Of a DNA stretch of 64,000 nt, positions 18,401 to 26,474 are shown one piece after another. The translations under genes and the position numbers were made by a program. The stretch spans positions 620,001 through 684,000 of the forward strand of contig NZ_SJPP01000002.1 of the NCBI RefSeq assembly GCF_007860075.1, given 5' to 3'. The notes beneath the pieces were generated by a model that saw nothing but the letters and a program-made list of their open reading frames with translations, was not told the DNA's origin and searched no databases. The stretch is from Symmachiella macrocystis. Lineage in GTDB: Bacteria; Planctomycetota; Planctomycetia; Planctomycetales; Planctomycetaceae. The stretch's first letter is position 1; the number at the start of each line of letters is the position of its first letter.

Positions 18401-21400
18401 AAAATTGTGTTGGATGCCAAGACCAAAAAATTGCTCATCTGGGCCCCGCCGAGTGAGCACGAAAAAATCCAGGATGTGGTAGACAAGATCGACTCCGGCG
18501 CTGCTGCGGACGTCCAAGAATCCTACAAAGTCTATCCGGTCCCTGATTCCGATGCTGCCGCGGTGATCAACTTGTTGCAACAACAACTCCCGGACGTCAC
18601 CTTCACCAACGACACGACCTCCAAAGCAATCATCGCCTGGGGCCGCAAGGCCGACCACCAAAAAGTCGACGCCATTTTGAAACAAGTTTTGGCGAGTTTG
18701 GACCCGGATCGCAAGCCGAAATTGGTGATCTATCCGGTCGGCAAAAGTGATTCGGCTAACCTAATGCGTGGGTTGCGGCAAATCTTTCCCGATACCCGAA
18801 TTGACGACGACTCTTCGTCAAACTCCATGCTGATCTGGACGACACCTGATCGGCATCAGGAAATCCAAGCCGCGTTGGACCAAATATCGGCCAACCTGGA
18901 AAAACAAAACGGCGGCACGATGGTCATTTATCAGGTCAAATCCCAAGTAGTATCGCCTGCACAACAGATCATCCAAATGGCCGTACCGCGGGCACGCGTG
19001 ATGCTCGGTGGCAATCCGCCGCGCATCGTTGCCTGGGCCAAACCGGACGAGCACGCCGAAATCGAAAGTATTATCAAAAAGGTTGAGAAGGACGCCGGCA
19101 GTACCGAACCGCGCAACATCGTCATTTATGACCTTGAGGGCGTCGATGCGACCGCTGTCATGCAACTCATCGATCCCGTGCTCCGCGCCGAAACCCAGTT
19201 TATCACCTCCAGTAATGGTGAGCGGTTGATCGTCCGTGCTAAAACCAAACACCACGCTGAATTGAAAGCGACCATCGAAGGGGCCAAAGAAAAACTGCCT
19301 AAGGTTGGTAAGCCGACGGCCCATGTCTATCAACTAAAACACGTGGACCCCAACATTTTAATGGCGATCGTGCGGCCTATATCTCCCGCATCGCCGATGG
19401 TGCCCAACGTGCGCGATAGGTCGCTGGTCATTACCGCAACACCCGAGGATCACGAAAAATTCCAATCCGAAATTTCCAAAATCGACGTCGAGCGAACCGA
19501 TGGCGAATCCGCCTATTTAAAGTCGCACCCCATTGAAAGGGCTGATGCGGGAACCGTCTATGGTATTGTGGCGAATCTCATGTCCGGACAGGGCGGCATG
19601 CAGCTTTATTACGACTCACGGAATAACGCCGTTATAGCAAACGCGCATCCGGATCAGCACAAGACGATTGCCGAGACGATTGCCGACGTCGAAAAGAATT
19701 TTGTCGAGGCCACTCCGGAAATGTATCGTCTGCACACAGCCGATCCGAATGTGGTCGCGGCTTTTTTGCGAACTCTCGTACCGCGGGCATCGATCACCGT
19801 CGATAATCCGCAACGGAGCTTGGTGATCGTGGCGACCGCTACCGATCATCAAAAAATGAAAGAGGCAATCGCCAAGTTCGATGTCGAGCCTGATGCCGAA
19901 AACGCGGCGTTTCTCAAGTCGCACCAGGTCAAAAAGGCCGATCCAGGCACGACATTCGGCGTCGTTGGACAACTGCTGGCCAGCCACCCCGAAGTCCGCT
20001 TGTCGTATGATTCGCGTAACGGCGCGATCATTGCCTTCGCCGATGCGGCGCAGCAGAAAAAAATTGAAGAGGTCATTGCCGACATCGAAAAGGATATCGA
20101 AGGGGCCACCTCAGAGGTCTATCGTTTCCGCACAGCCGATCCGAATGCCGCCATCGCGATCCTACGGATGGTGGCTCCCCGCGCTCAAATGACCGTCGAC
20201 AACCGCAATCGCAGCATCGTCGTCAACGCCATTGAAGCGGACCACACAGCCATCGCTGAAACGATCGCCAAGATGGACGCCGATGGGAACGACGAAAACG
20301 GAGCGGTGCTAAGGGCTTATTCGATCAAGTCGGCCGAACCTGGCAATCTGCTCAACATGCTGCAGACCAACTTTGCCTTGCAGCCAGATATTCGGTTATC
20401 CGCGGATTATAAAAACGAAACGATCGTCGCATTGGCAACCGACGCGCAGCACAAAAAAATCGCTGCCTTTATCGCCGAAGTCGATGACAAAGGCAAAATT
20501 CGCACAGCTGAGGTTTACCGGTTTCGATCCGCCGACCCGACCGCTGCCAGCGGCATTTTGCGGACGTTGATTCCCAAAGTCCAAATGGCGGTCGACAACG
20601 CAAGCCGCAGTCTCGTGGTGACAGGCACACCCGAAGAACATGCGTTGATCAAATCGACGATTGCCAAAATGGAGGAGGAACCCGCCGGCGGACGGGGTTC
20701 CGTGCTGCGTTCGTATCCGGTCAAAGCCGCTGAGCCGAACAATCTCCTCAACATGCTGCAAACCAACTTCTCGCTGCAACCCGATATTCGGCTGTCACTC
20801 GATTCACTGAACGACACGATCCTAGCCTTTGCTCGCCCCGAACAACACGAAAATATTCAACACTTTATCGAAGAAGTAGAGAAGGGGGGGCAAACGCGGC
20901 GGGCGCAGGTCTATCGTTTTAGTGTCGCCGATCCCAACACGGCCTTGAGTGTCCTGAGTGTATTAACCCCTAAGGCACAAATGGCGGTTGATCAAGGTAG
21001 CCATAGCTTGGTAGTCACAGCCACCGAGGGGGATCATGAAAAAATTGCCGCTACGATCAAGGAAATGGATCGCGAGGACACCGACGGTACCGGCCCGCAA
21101 CTTCGTTCCTATCCTGTCATAAATGCACAAGTCAATACATTGGCACAGGCCATTCAAAGTGCCTATCGAAACCGCCCCGACGTGCAAGTCACTTATGACT
21201 CACAAAACAACACTGTTTCCGCCGTGGCTCCGGTGGCTGTCCATGTGAAAATCAAGGAGTTTATCGAAAACTCCGATAAGCAGGGCGTCACATTGATTCC
21301 CAAAGTGTACCGTTTCGAAAACGCCGATCCGCAAGCCGCGCTGCGCGTGCTTAGGTCACTAACTCCGCGCGCCGACGCCGCCGTCGATACCGAGAACAAC

Positions 21401-23287
21401 AGCCTCGTCGTTAGCGCCTCGGAAGCGGACCACGCAAAAATCCAAGCCACTGTTGAAGCCATGGATGGTGACGGAGCAGCCCTGGGCGTTCCAGAGTTGA
21501 AAGTGTATCCGCTCAACGCTGCGGACGGCCGCAGTCTGCAGACTACTTTGCGGACGTTGTTTCGCCGTGATCGGGACGTCGATGTTTCTTACGACAGGGA
21601 GAATAACAGCATCCTCGCATTGGCCCCCGAGAAAACACAACAGCGAATCGCCGATATGGTGCAAGAAGTTGAAAGAGCCTCCTCGGCCGATCCGTTGTCG
21701 ACACTGCAGCTGTATCGTTTGGAAAACGTCGATTCTCGCACAGCGATGGAAATTTTGGAAAACGCCTTTAGCCAACAGATTCCCAAAATCAAATTGTCGC
21801 TGGATCGTCGCGGTCGGCAAATTGCTGCCATCGCCCGTCCCGAACAACATAAGATGATTCAACAAACACTCAAACAAATGGATACCGACGAGCGAGTGTT
21901 GGAAGTGTATCAACTCGATGTGATTGAACCATTCACGGCGGAATTGTCGATCGATCGCTTATTCGGCAGTTTCGATTTTGACGACCCGAATGCCCCGGTC
22001 GTCGATTCGGACAATGCCACTCAGCAACTTTTCGTCCGCGCCAAAAAAGAGCAGCAAGCCGAGATTCGCGAGTTGTTATCCAAAATGGGAGAAACCGGTT
22101 TGGCTGTCCAAGCCGAAAGCGGCAAAGGGGGTCGCATGCGAGTGATTCCGTTCCAAGGCGACACCGCCGCTGCCATTCGAGAAATCGAACGCGTTTGGCC
22201 TCAATTGCGTAAGAATAGCATCCGCGTCGTCACCCCGTCGGCAGTGATGCCCAGTTTGCGACGCCTAGCACCAGACGCATCACGTAACGGTGGAACGAAG
22301 CCAAAACCTGCCAAGAAGAACGGAGCCCAATTCGCGGTCCCTGCGGAAGAGGTCCCTGCACAGAACAAATCCGCCAAACCAAACACTACTAAAAAACAGC
22401 CGACGTCCCAGCAGCAATCTAAAGAATCCGCGACGTCGCAAAAATCGACAACCACGCCTGACGTAAAGTCCGACGCGGAACCCTCATCGTTCCCGGTGAT
22501 TGTCGCCCCGGGCAATGGCCGGATTACGATCGCTTCGGACGATCCGGAAGCTTTGGACCAATTTGAAGCCCTACTACGAGCGATGTCCCCGAAACGCACC
22601 GGTGGACGCGGCAACAACTTTGTCGTGTTTTCACTGCGGTACACCAGCGCTGTGCAGACCGCCACGACGCTGCAACAGTTTTTCGAAACCGGGGGCAGGC
22701 GGGGTGGTTCGTCACGTTCGCGGTTCAGCAGCAACGTGACCATCGTACCGGACCAACGCCTGAATGCGATCATCGTGCACGGCAATCGCCATGACCGGGA
22801 TACCATCGAGGAATTGCTCCAGGTACTCGATGCTGAAGACAGTCCGGAAATGCTGTCCGCCAATCGTCCCCGGTTGATTCTGGTGAAAAACACGGAAGCT
22901 TCGCGGATCGAAGACGTGATTCGTTCGATCTATCAATCGGCATTAAAAAACGGTGGCGGCGCACCGCCAATTCCCGTGCCGGCCGGTGTGTCGCAAGATG
23001 TCGCCGTGGCCATTCAACGTGTCAACGCAGCCAGCAATGCTCCGTTGCTGACCGTCGAAGTCGACGAACGGACTAACTCGCTTGTGGTGATGGCTCCAAC
23101 GTCGTTGTTCGAGGAAATCAAAGAACTCGTACAGCAAATGGACACGGCGGCCAACGACGACTCCACCCGACGGTTGAAGGTGATCAAACTCAAAAGCCTC
23201 AACATCCGCAGCTTAGAGAATTCACTGGACATGCTCACGGGTGAAGGGAGTCGATCCCGCTCACGACGACGACGTCGGGGCCGCTAA
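15413..23287 (+). CDS. Giant tandem secretin N-domain protein lacking a barrel
   Basis: About 2,624 residues. The GTG at 15413 has GGAG eight bases upstream and yields a signal peptide (CRRHLFRTSLLAALCGICPSL, cleavage near AIA-QD). GTG at 15404 and ATG at 15272 are in frame. Residues about 134-205 resemble an N0/STN domain (FQRWAEVLQWFAQEADLSLV), followed by an N1-like unit. Then come about 29 units of roughly 65 residues, each following a pattern of xYPVxxADxxxxxLLxxL, a D-x-x-x-N-x-L-I-x-x-A strand, and H-x-x-I-xx-x-I helix. This is the secretin/T3SS short-domain (NolW/N1) fold that stacks as periplasmic rings. A Lys/Gln/Ser-rich linker (about 2288-2363), two NolW units with a Gly/Ser/Arg loop, and a basic SRSRRRRR tail complete it. 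No secretin barrel motif is visible. It lies between the Tad locus and a T2SS operon that lacks gspD. Confidence 0.85.
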   Translation: MTLHQNCSPCRRHLFRTSLLAALCGICPSLAIAQDAPPAADTPAAKAPPAAAKPAAAKLDYARLADPEVAAQLNLTEEQQTKLQELLKKRSEALSQAEAADKAKIAAEQNGTIAALLSEEQRAKLAKIRPVPKLRFNFRFQRWAEVLQWFAQEADLSLVMDAPPPATFNYTDTKEYTPTEAIDLLNGVLLTKDFTLIRRGRMLIVIDMKEGIPQDLIPRIDLKDLEDRGKHEFVSVMFPLGKKNAEEVDAEIMPLLGNQGKSVPLPKTQQILVTATAGNMRAIGAVIDSIPEPAPPKQPPKPTPPEKPELRTYATKSADAAAAVELINQLISGIKVVPDAKAGQINVFATPSQQTAVLALLDKIQTDNPPESKPRLEVYSLTRGDHTQLLESLRLVLPEMQMRIDPVDNRLIAWGTPDEQAKIKASLDQLGGDGPNGKTAQLATYLLLKADPASTQELLSKLVPNARVSFDPQTRNLIVVAVPDDQRVVKAMLDQLQPTQPGANSPELQFYPFKVNIPTGLMEVLQTLVPNANIRADGKKLIITATPADHVLIADTIKKFPMPIASEKPRLEIYPITPAQRKRFEAVIGTITGDLPGIRIITDAEPGELAVWAKSKEHEALQAILEKLKRDVPDEEKFTLTSYPVKAAQQPQTTSVLQTLYPELRVIPDAEGNRLLVWAGPQRHTDLKATLDKVLAEVPEADQPRFEAYAIQGADATSLMPTLQTLLPAMRLSVDPKTTRLIAWGTPKEHQMLKSALTKVGGGMAEMSPQIEVYRLTKADPSATQTLLQGLFPAARLTIDPQTRSLIAVAIPEDQQGIRATLEQLQPETPGPNERTLQFIPLEEAPPASLLAVLQQLAPQSQVSYDLEAKRLMVVATAADHNVINESVKRVVDSAAPAEKFSLEIYPVTAAQRTRFQTILDTVQSEMPGMRIITDAEPGELAVWAKKSQHEKLADIIAKLRRDTPAGDKFVLVPYQIKNADAANTLTVMQSIFPNIKIVLDAKTKKLLIWAPPSEHEKIQDVVDKIDSGAAADVQESYKVYPVPDSDAAAVINLLQQQLPDVTFTNDTTSKAIIAWGRKADHQKVDAILKQVLASLDPDRKPKLVIYPVGKSDSANLMRGLRQIFPDTRIDDDSSSNSMLIWTTPDRHQEIQAALDQISANLEKQNGGTMVIYQVKSQVVSPAQQIIQMAVPRARVMLGGNPPRIVAWAKPDEHAEIESIIKKVEKDAGSTEPRNIVIYDLEGVDATAVMQLIDPVLRAETQFITSSNGERLIVRAKTKHHAELKATIEGAKEKLPKVGKPTAHVYQLKHVDPNILMAIVRPISPASPMVPNVRDRSLVITATPEDHEKFQSEISKIDVERTDGESAYLKSHPIERADAGTVYGIVANLMSGQGGMQLYYDSRNNAVIANAHPDQHKTIAETIADVEKNFVEATPEMYRLHTADPNVVAAFLRTLVPRASITVDNPQRSLVIVATATDHQKMKEAIAKFDVEPDAENAAFLKSHQVKKADPGTTFGVVGQLLASHPEVRLSYDSRNGAIIAFADAAQQKKIEEVIADIEKDIEGATSEVYRFRTADPNAAIAILRMVAPRAQMTVDNRNRSIVVNAIEADHTAIAETIAKMDADGNDENGAVLRAYSIKSAEPGNLLNMLQTNFALQPDIRLSADYKNETIVALATDAQHKKIAAFIAEVDDKGKIRTAEVYRFRSADPTAASGILRTLIPKVQMAVDNASRSLVVTGTPEEHALIKSTIAKMEEEPAGGRGSVLRSYPVKAAEPNNLLNMLQTNFSLQPDIRLSLDSLNDTILAFARPEQHENIQHFIEEVEKGGQTRRAQVYRFSVADPNTALSVLSVLTPKAQMAVDQGSHSLVVTATEGDHEKIAATIKEMDREDTDGTGPQLRSYPVINAQVNTLAQAIQSAYRNRPDVQVTYDSQNNTVSAVAPVAVHVKIKEFIENSDKQGVTLIPKVYRFENADPQAALRVLRSLTPRADAAVDTENNSLVVSASEADHAKIQATVEAMDGDGAALGVPELKVYPLNAADGRSLQTTLRTLFRRDRDVDVSYDRENNSILALAPEKTQQRIADMVQEVERASSADPLSTLQLYRLENVDSRTAMEILENAFSQQIPKIKLSLDRRGRQIAAIARPEQHKMIQQTLKQMDTDERVLEVYQLDVIEPFTAELSIDRLFGSFDFDDPNAPVVDSDNATQQLFVRAKKEQQAEIRELLSKMGETGLAVQAESGKGGRMRVIPFQGDTAAAIREIERVWPQLRKNSIRVVTPSAVMPSLRRLAPDASRNGGTKPKPAKKNGAQFAVPAEEVPAQNKSAKPNTTKKQPTSQQQSKESATSQKSTTTPDVKSDAEPSSFPVIVAPGNGRITIASDDPEALDQFEALLRAMSPKRTGGRGNNFVVFSLRYTSAVQTATTLQQFFETGGRRGGSSRSRFSSNVTIVPDQRLNAIIVHGNRHDRDTIEELLQVLDAEDSPEMLSANRPRLILVKNTEASRIEDVIRSIYQSALKNGGGAPPIPVPAGVSQDVAVAIQRVNAASNAPLLTVEVDERTNSLVVMAPTSLFEEIKELVQQMDTAANDDSTRRLKVIKLKSLNIRSLENSLDMLTGEGSRSRSRRRRRGR
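16534..18517 (+). repeat. Duplicated five-unit block inside the giant gene
   Basis: Two blocks of five units each, 16534-17524 and 17525-18517 (about 991 and 993 bases), match unit by unit. Shared signatures appear in the same order: RLIAWGTP, then DPQTR-L, then LQF-P, then RIITDAEPGELAVWAK, then a Tyr/Gln-rich unit. This is a 1-kb internal tandem duplication on top of the older single-unit repeats. Confidence 0.8.
19508..21492 (+). repeat. Two-unit alternating repeats inside the giant gene
   Basis: From about 19508 the units alternate between two types: one starting LKSHP/LRSYPVK with an extra loop (SLQPDIRLS, YDSRN) and one starting EVYRFRTADPN with APRAQMTVDN. Five consecutive pairs, each about 390-400 bases, show that a two-unit block was amplified separately from the five-unit block. 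Confidence 0.75.
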
Positions 23288-23343
23288 ACACGCAATTCCC
23301 GAGCTGACCGGTTGCAGTGCACAAGCAAAACGGCCGGCAACGA

Positions 23344-24057
23344 TTACGGCTGCTGCCCTGGTGCGGCGGGGTTGTTGTCGGGTGGGGACGGGTTGTTTTT
23401 GGGACCGCGCGCATACTCGCGTGCCGTGATGACCCCATCTAGATTCGCGTCCAATTTCTTGAATCGCTCCACATCCGCCGCTGACAGCTTCGGAGAAAAT
23501 TCGGACTGCGTTAATTGTCCGTCGCCATCCCGGTCGCGGTTGAAAAACTCCTGCGAAAGCCCTTTCGGCAGACGCGAACTGGGCACGTAGAACTTCTTAC
23601 TCCGTCGCAACGATTCCCGGTCGTCTTGAAGGGGCTGTTCTTCATAGGCTTCGCCTGTCGTGCCTCCGACGGCACGGTTCTCGGTTGCATTGGGGGAAAG
23701 CAAAAGCATGCGGCGGAAATGACCGTAGGCCGCCACGTGAGCGGCATACTCATTGGCCGTGATCACACCGTCTTGATCGGCATCAATGCCCTCAGGCTTG
23801 CCTGCCATCATTTTCCATTCGGCCGGCTGCAGCTTACCGTCGGCGTTCATGTCGTACTTGTCGATAATTCGTTTCGCGTAACGACTCAATTTTGCCGAGG
23901 GAGTCGGGGCAGCGGTGGGAGCCGGTGTCTTGAACGGGTCGACCGGATCGGCAGTTGTGGAAGGGGCCGCCTCGTCAGCCATCGTGGTCGCGAACATGCA
24001 AACGGCGACCAGCGCCCCTCCGCATCCAATCTTCACTACACGTCTAATCGTCATCAT
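23344..24057 (-). CDS. Secreted EF-hand protein
   Basis: A 237-residue exported protein; the start is at 24057 or 24054 (MMTIRRVV), giving a signal peptide that ends near CMFATTMADE. Four EF-hand loops are readable: DMNADGKLQPAE, DADQDGVITANE, DRDGDGQLTQSE and DANLDGVITARE, arranged in two pairs. A Pro/Ala/Thr linker precedes them, and a Pro/Asn-rich tail ends the protein. It is probably a calcium-binding periplasmic or surface protein, a type common in Planctomycetes. It converges on the giant gene with only 56 bases between the stops. Type II pseudopilins also use calcium, but a link is only positional. Confidence 0.8.
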   Translation of the reverse strand: MMTIRRVVKIGCGGALVAVCMFATTMADEAAPSTTADPVDPFKTPAPTAAPTPSAKLSRYAKRIIDKYDMNADGKLQPAEWKMMAGKPEGIDADQDGVITANEYAAHVAAYGHFRRMLLLSPNATENRAVGGTTGEAYEEQPLQDDRESLRRSKKFYVPSSRLPKGLSQEFFNRDRDGDGQLTQSEFSPKLSAADVERFKKLDANLDGVITAREYARGPKNNPSPPDNNPAAPGQQP

Positions 24058-24717
24058 CAATTCTTTCGTCGTGCTCCGAAAATGCGCACAGTCGATTGTC
24101 ACAAACGGCTCTCTAGCGAGTTTATCACGGTTGGGAACAGTGAGCCAGGAATAGGGGCATCGATACATCAAACAATTGACATATCAAAAGGATTTCAAGG
24201 ACTCCTCACGGGATGATTTGCCTAAATGATAGCGTACAGTCTGTCGCCCTAGCGTGGAAAGTCCCTAGAAAAAAACGGGGAATCGTCGGTTTTATTGCAT
24301 ACAATTGAATTTCATAAGTTCTTAAAGAAAAGCAGCTTGCGTCAACGGCTTGTCGTCACTATGGTGTTTAGCCGGAGCGGGAAGACTAGCTATTGACTGT
24401 TATGAGAACTTGGCATAAACTAAGTCGCATACGTTATTCCCCACCTAAACTGAACTGGGACGAGTCCTCAATCACCGTGGCCTAGACGGTAAGAGCGGAC
24501 CCGTACCAACCCACCAGTTTTCCTACCTTGAAGTAGCGAAGCCATGTGACCCACCACAACGGTCATTGGTTTGGCAGGCTGTAACACGCCGATACTACCC
24601 GCGGATTTTGCGTTCGTTGATGTCAGAGCCGTTGATGTCGATTGCAGTTTTCGTTGGTTGATAACAGATTTGGCCCCGCGCTGAATTTGTCCTACCTCCC
24701 TATACCCACCAAATACG
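24058..24717. other. Divergent region between the EF-hand gene and gspE
   Basis: There is no supported gene in about 660 bases. A candidate promoter for the gsp operon (TTGACT at 24393-24398, CATAAA at 24414-24419, spacer 15) lies in it, as do small hairpins such as ACCGT/ACGGT near 24473-24489. No Shine-Dalgarno precedes the gspE ATG. Confidence 0.5.
24393..24419 (+). promoter_or_regulatory. Weak candidate promoter for the gsp operon
   Basis: TTGACT and CATAAA are separated by 15 bases, about 300 bases before gspE. Spacing is short, so this is only a candidate. Confidence 0.25.
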
Positions 24718-26412
24718 ATGACATCCTTAGACACCGCTAAAGAGCCGTTGGTCCTCGACGCTCGTCAACTGCGCATCGCTCGCGAAGCGCAAGCCGACGA
24801 CGGACGACTGGATCGCGCTGCCGCCGAGTTGGGTTTACCCAGCGAGGATGCTGCATTGCAGGCTGTTTGCGCCACGCTCGGGTTGGAACTCGTTGATCTC
24901 GCGAATTACGACGTCGATTTGTCGCTGCTCCATGAGTTCGACGTCAAATTGATTCATCGCTACAGCATCTTTCCGATCGGCCGCCAAGATGGCTCGATCA
25001 TCGTCGCCACCAAAGACCCATTCGACCTGCACGCGTTGGACGCAGTCGGAGCATCGACCGGAGTCGGCGTGACGCCGGTCGTGGCGGCTCCCGATGAGTT
25101 GAACAAACTGATCAAGTCAAATCTGGGTGTCGGTGCCGAAACGATCGATGGTTTGATGGCGCAGCGCGAAGACGCCGGCGGCATCGAAGTCCTCGACGAA
25201 TTGGAATGGGACCAGTCGGAAGACGCGGCGATGGCTCAAGAAGCCTCAGTCGTCCGGCTCGTCAACGAAATCCTCAGCGAAGCCGTCGAAGCCCGTACAA
25301 GTGACATCCACTTGGAATGCCAAGCCAAGGGCATGAAGCTGCGGTATCGCATCGACGGTGTGCTGCAACGTCAGCCGCTCCCGCCGGAACTCAATCGTTT
25401 TCAGGCGGCGATTCTGAGCCGGTTGAAAATCATGGCCAAGATGAACATCGCTGAAAAACGCGTGCCACAAGATGGGCGGATCAAGCTGCGTGTTTCAGGC
25501 CGCGAAGTCGATATTCGTGTTTCCATGATCCCCATGCTGCATGGCGAAGGGGTCGTCATGCGTGTTCTCGACAAGGACAAGATGAACTTCTCCTTGAAGG
25601 GCATCGGCATGGATGAAGACATCTACAACCAATTCCAAAAGCTGATCACACTGCCGCACGGAATTATTCTCGTCACCGGACCAACTGGTTCAGGAAAAAC
25701 GACGACACTCTACAGCGCGCTCAACGAAATTAAGAACGAAGAAAACAAGATCATCACCACCGAGGATCCGATCGAATATCAACTCGATGGGATCAACCAG
25801 ATTCAGGTGCACCACAAAGTCGGGCTGACATTCGCCGCCAGTTTGCGGGCGATCTTGCGGCACGATCCAGACGTGGTGCTCGTGGGTGAAATTCGGGACC
25901 AAGAAACTGCCGAAAATGCGATTCAAGCCTCGCTGACTGGCCACTTGGTCTTCAGCACCTTGCACACCAACGACGCCGCCGGCGCATTCATGCGTCTGGT
26001 CGACATGGGCGTCGAGCCGTTTCTGGTTAGCAGTACGGTCGAAGGCGTGATGGCCCAACGTTTGGTGCGAACCCTCTGCCGGGAATGCTGCGAAGCTTAC
26101 GAACCGAACAAAGACGAACTACCGGACGATTTCCCCATGGACCTCATGCGGGACCAAGGGGCTCAGATCTTTCGTCCTGTTGGTTGTCGCGCTTGCCGTA
26201 ACGCGGGGTACTCCGGGCGAGTCGGCTTGTATGAACTGCTGCGTGCCAATGAGGAAATCCGCAATTTGGCGACAGAGCGGATGTCGTCAACGATTATCAA
26301 AAAAGCGGCGATCAAAGCCGGCATGCAATCACTACGACACAACGGATGGAAAAAAGTGCTCGAAGGCCGGACCTCGGTGGATGAAGTCCTGCGTGTGAGT
26401 AAAGAAGACTAA
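24718..26412 (+). CDS. gspE: Type II secretion ATPase GspE
   Basis: A 564-residue secretion/assembly ATPase that drives pseudopilus growth at the inner membrane. The N-terminal 150 residues form the MshEN/T2SSE_N domain. The motor domain shows Walker A GPTGSGKTT (about residues 321-329), the Asp box TTEDPIEY, Walker B PDVVLVGEIRDQETA and a His box LVFSTLHTNDA. The CxxC-type zinc motif is present as CRECC ... CRACRNAG. Length and order match PulE/GspE. It is the first gene of a nine-gene plus-strand operon. A hairpin (CCCCTC/GAGGGG, 26417-26438) lies between it and gspF. Confidence 0.93.
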   Translation: MTSLDTAKEPLVLDARQLRIAREAQADDGRLDRAAAELGLPSEDAALQAVCATLGLELVDLANYDVDLSLLHEFDVKLIHRYSIFPIGRQDGSIIVATKDPFDLHALDAVGASTGVGVTPVVAAPDELNKLIKSNLGVGAETIDGLMAQREDAGGIEVLDELEWDQSEDAAMAQEASVVRLVNEILSEAVEARTSDIHLECQAKGMKLRYRIDGVLQRQPLPPELNRFQAAILSRLKIMAKMNIAEKRVPQDGRIKLRVSGREVDIRVSMIPMLHGEGVVMRVLDKDKMNFSLKGIGMDEDIYNQFQKLITLPHGIILVTGPTGSGKTTTLYSALNEIKNEENKIITTEDPIEYQLDGINQIQVHHKVGLTFAASLRAILRHDPDVVLVGEIRDQETAENAIQASLTGHLVFSTLHTNDAAGAFMRLVDMGVEPFLVSSTVEGVMAQRLVRTLCRECCEAYEPNKDELPDDFPMDLMRDQGAQIFRPVGCRACRNAGYSGRVGLYELLRANEEIRNLATERMSSTIIKKAAIKAGMQSLRHNGWKKVLEGRTSVDEVLRVSKED

Positions 26413-26416
26413 AACG

Positions 26417-26438
26417 CCCCTCTCAAACTTGTGAGGGG
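26417..26438 (+). promoter_or_regulatory. Intercistronic hairpin gspE-gspF
   Basis: CCCCTC-T-CA pairs with TG-T-GAGGGG over loop AACT, directly after the gspE stop. No T-run follows, so RNA processing or stability control is more likely than termination. Confidence 0.45.
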
Positions 26439-26474
26439 ATCACGATGATTTTCAAAGAGAACAACTGACCGACA

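Larger units (their letters stand above)
16333..22250 (+). repeat. Array of about 29 secretin N1-like coding repeats
   Basis: Tandem units of about 195 bases encode one alpha/beta N1-like module each. Units are divergent in sequence but keep the Y-P-V start, the central Asp plus hydrophobic strand and the His-containing helix. The array makes up about three quarters of the gene. Confidence 0.85.

Noticed and set aside
16333-22250. CRISPR-like or satellite array
   Set aside because: The periodicity is about 195 bases, fully in frame and degenerate at the DNA level, so these are protein repeats.
22201-22893. Minus-strand frame of 230 codons inside the giant gene
   Set aside because: It is antisense to a strongly coding, repeat-structured gene; its protein is Ser/Arg-rich with no recognisable domain, typical of a mirror frame.
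15413-23287. The giant gene as the missing gspD
   Set aside because: It has secretin N domains but no barrel domain was recognised; the C-terminus ends in NolW units and an Arg-rich tail.
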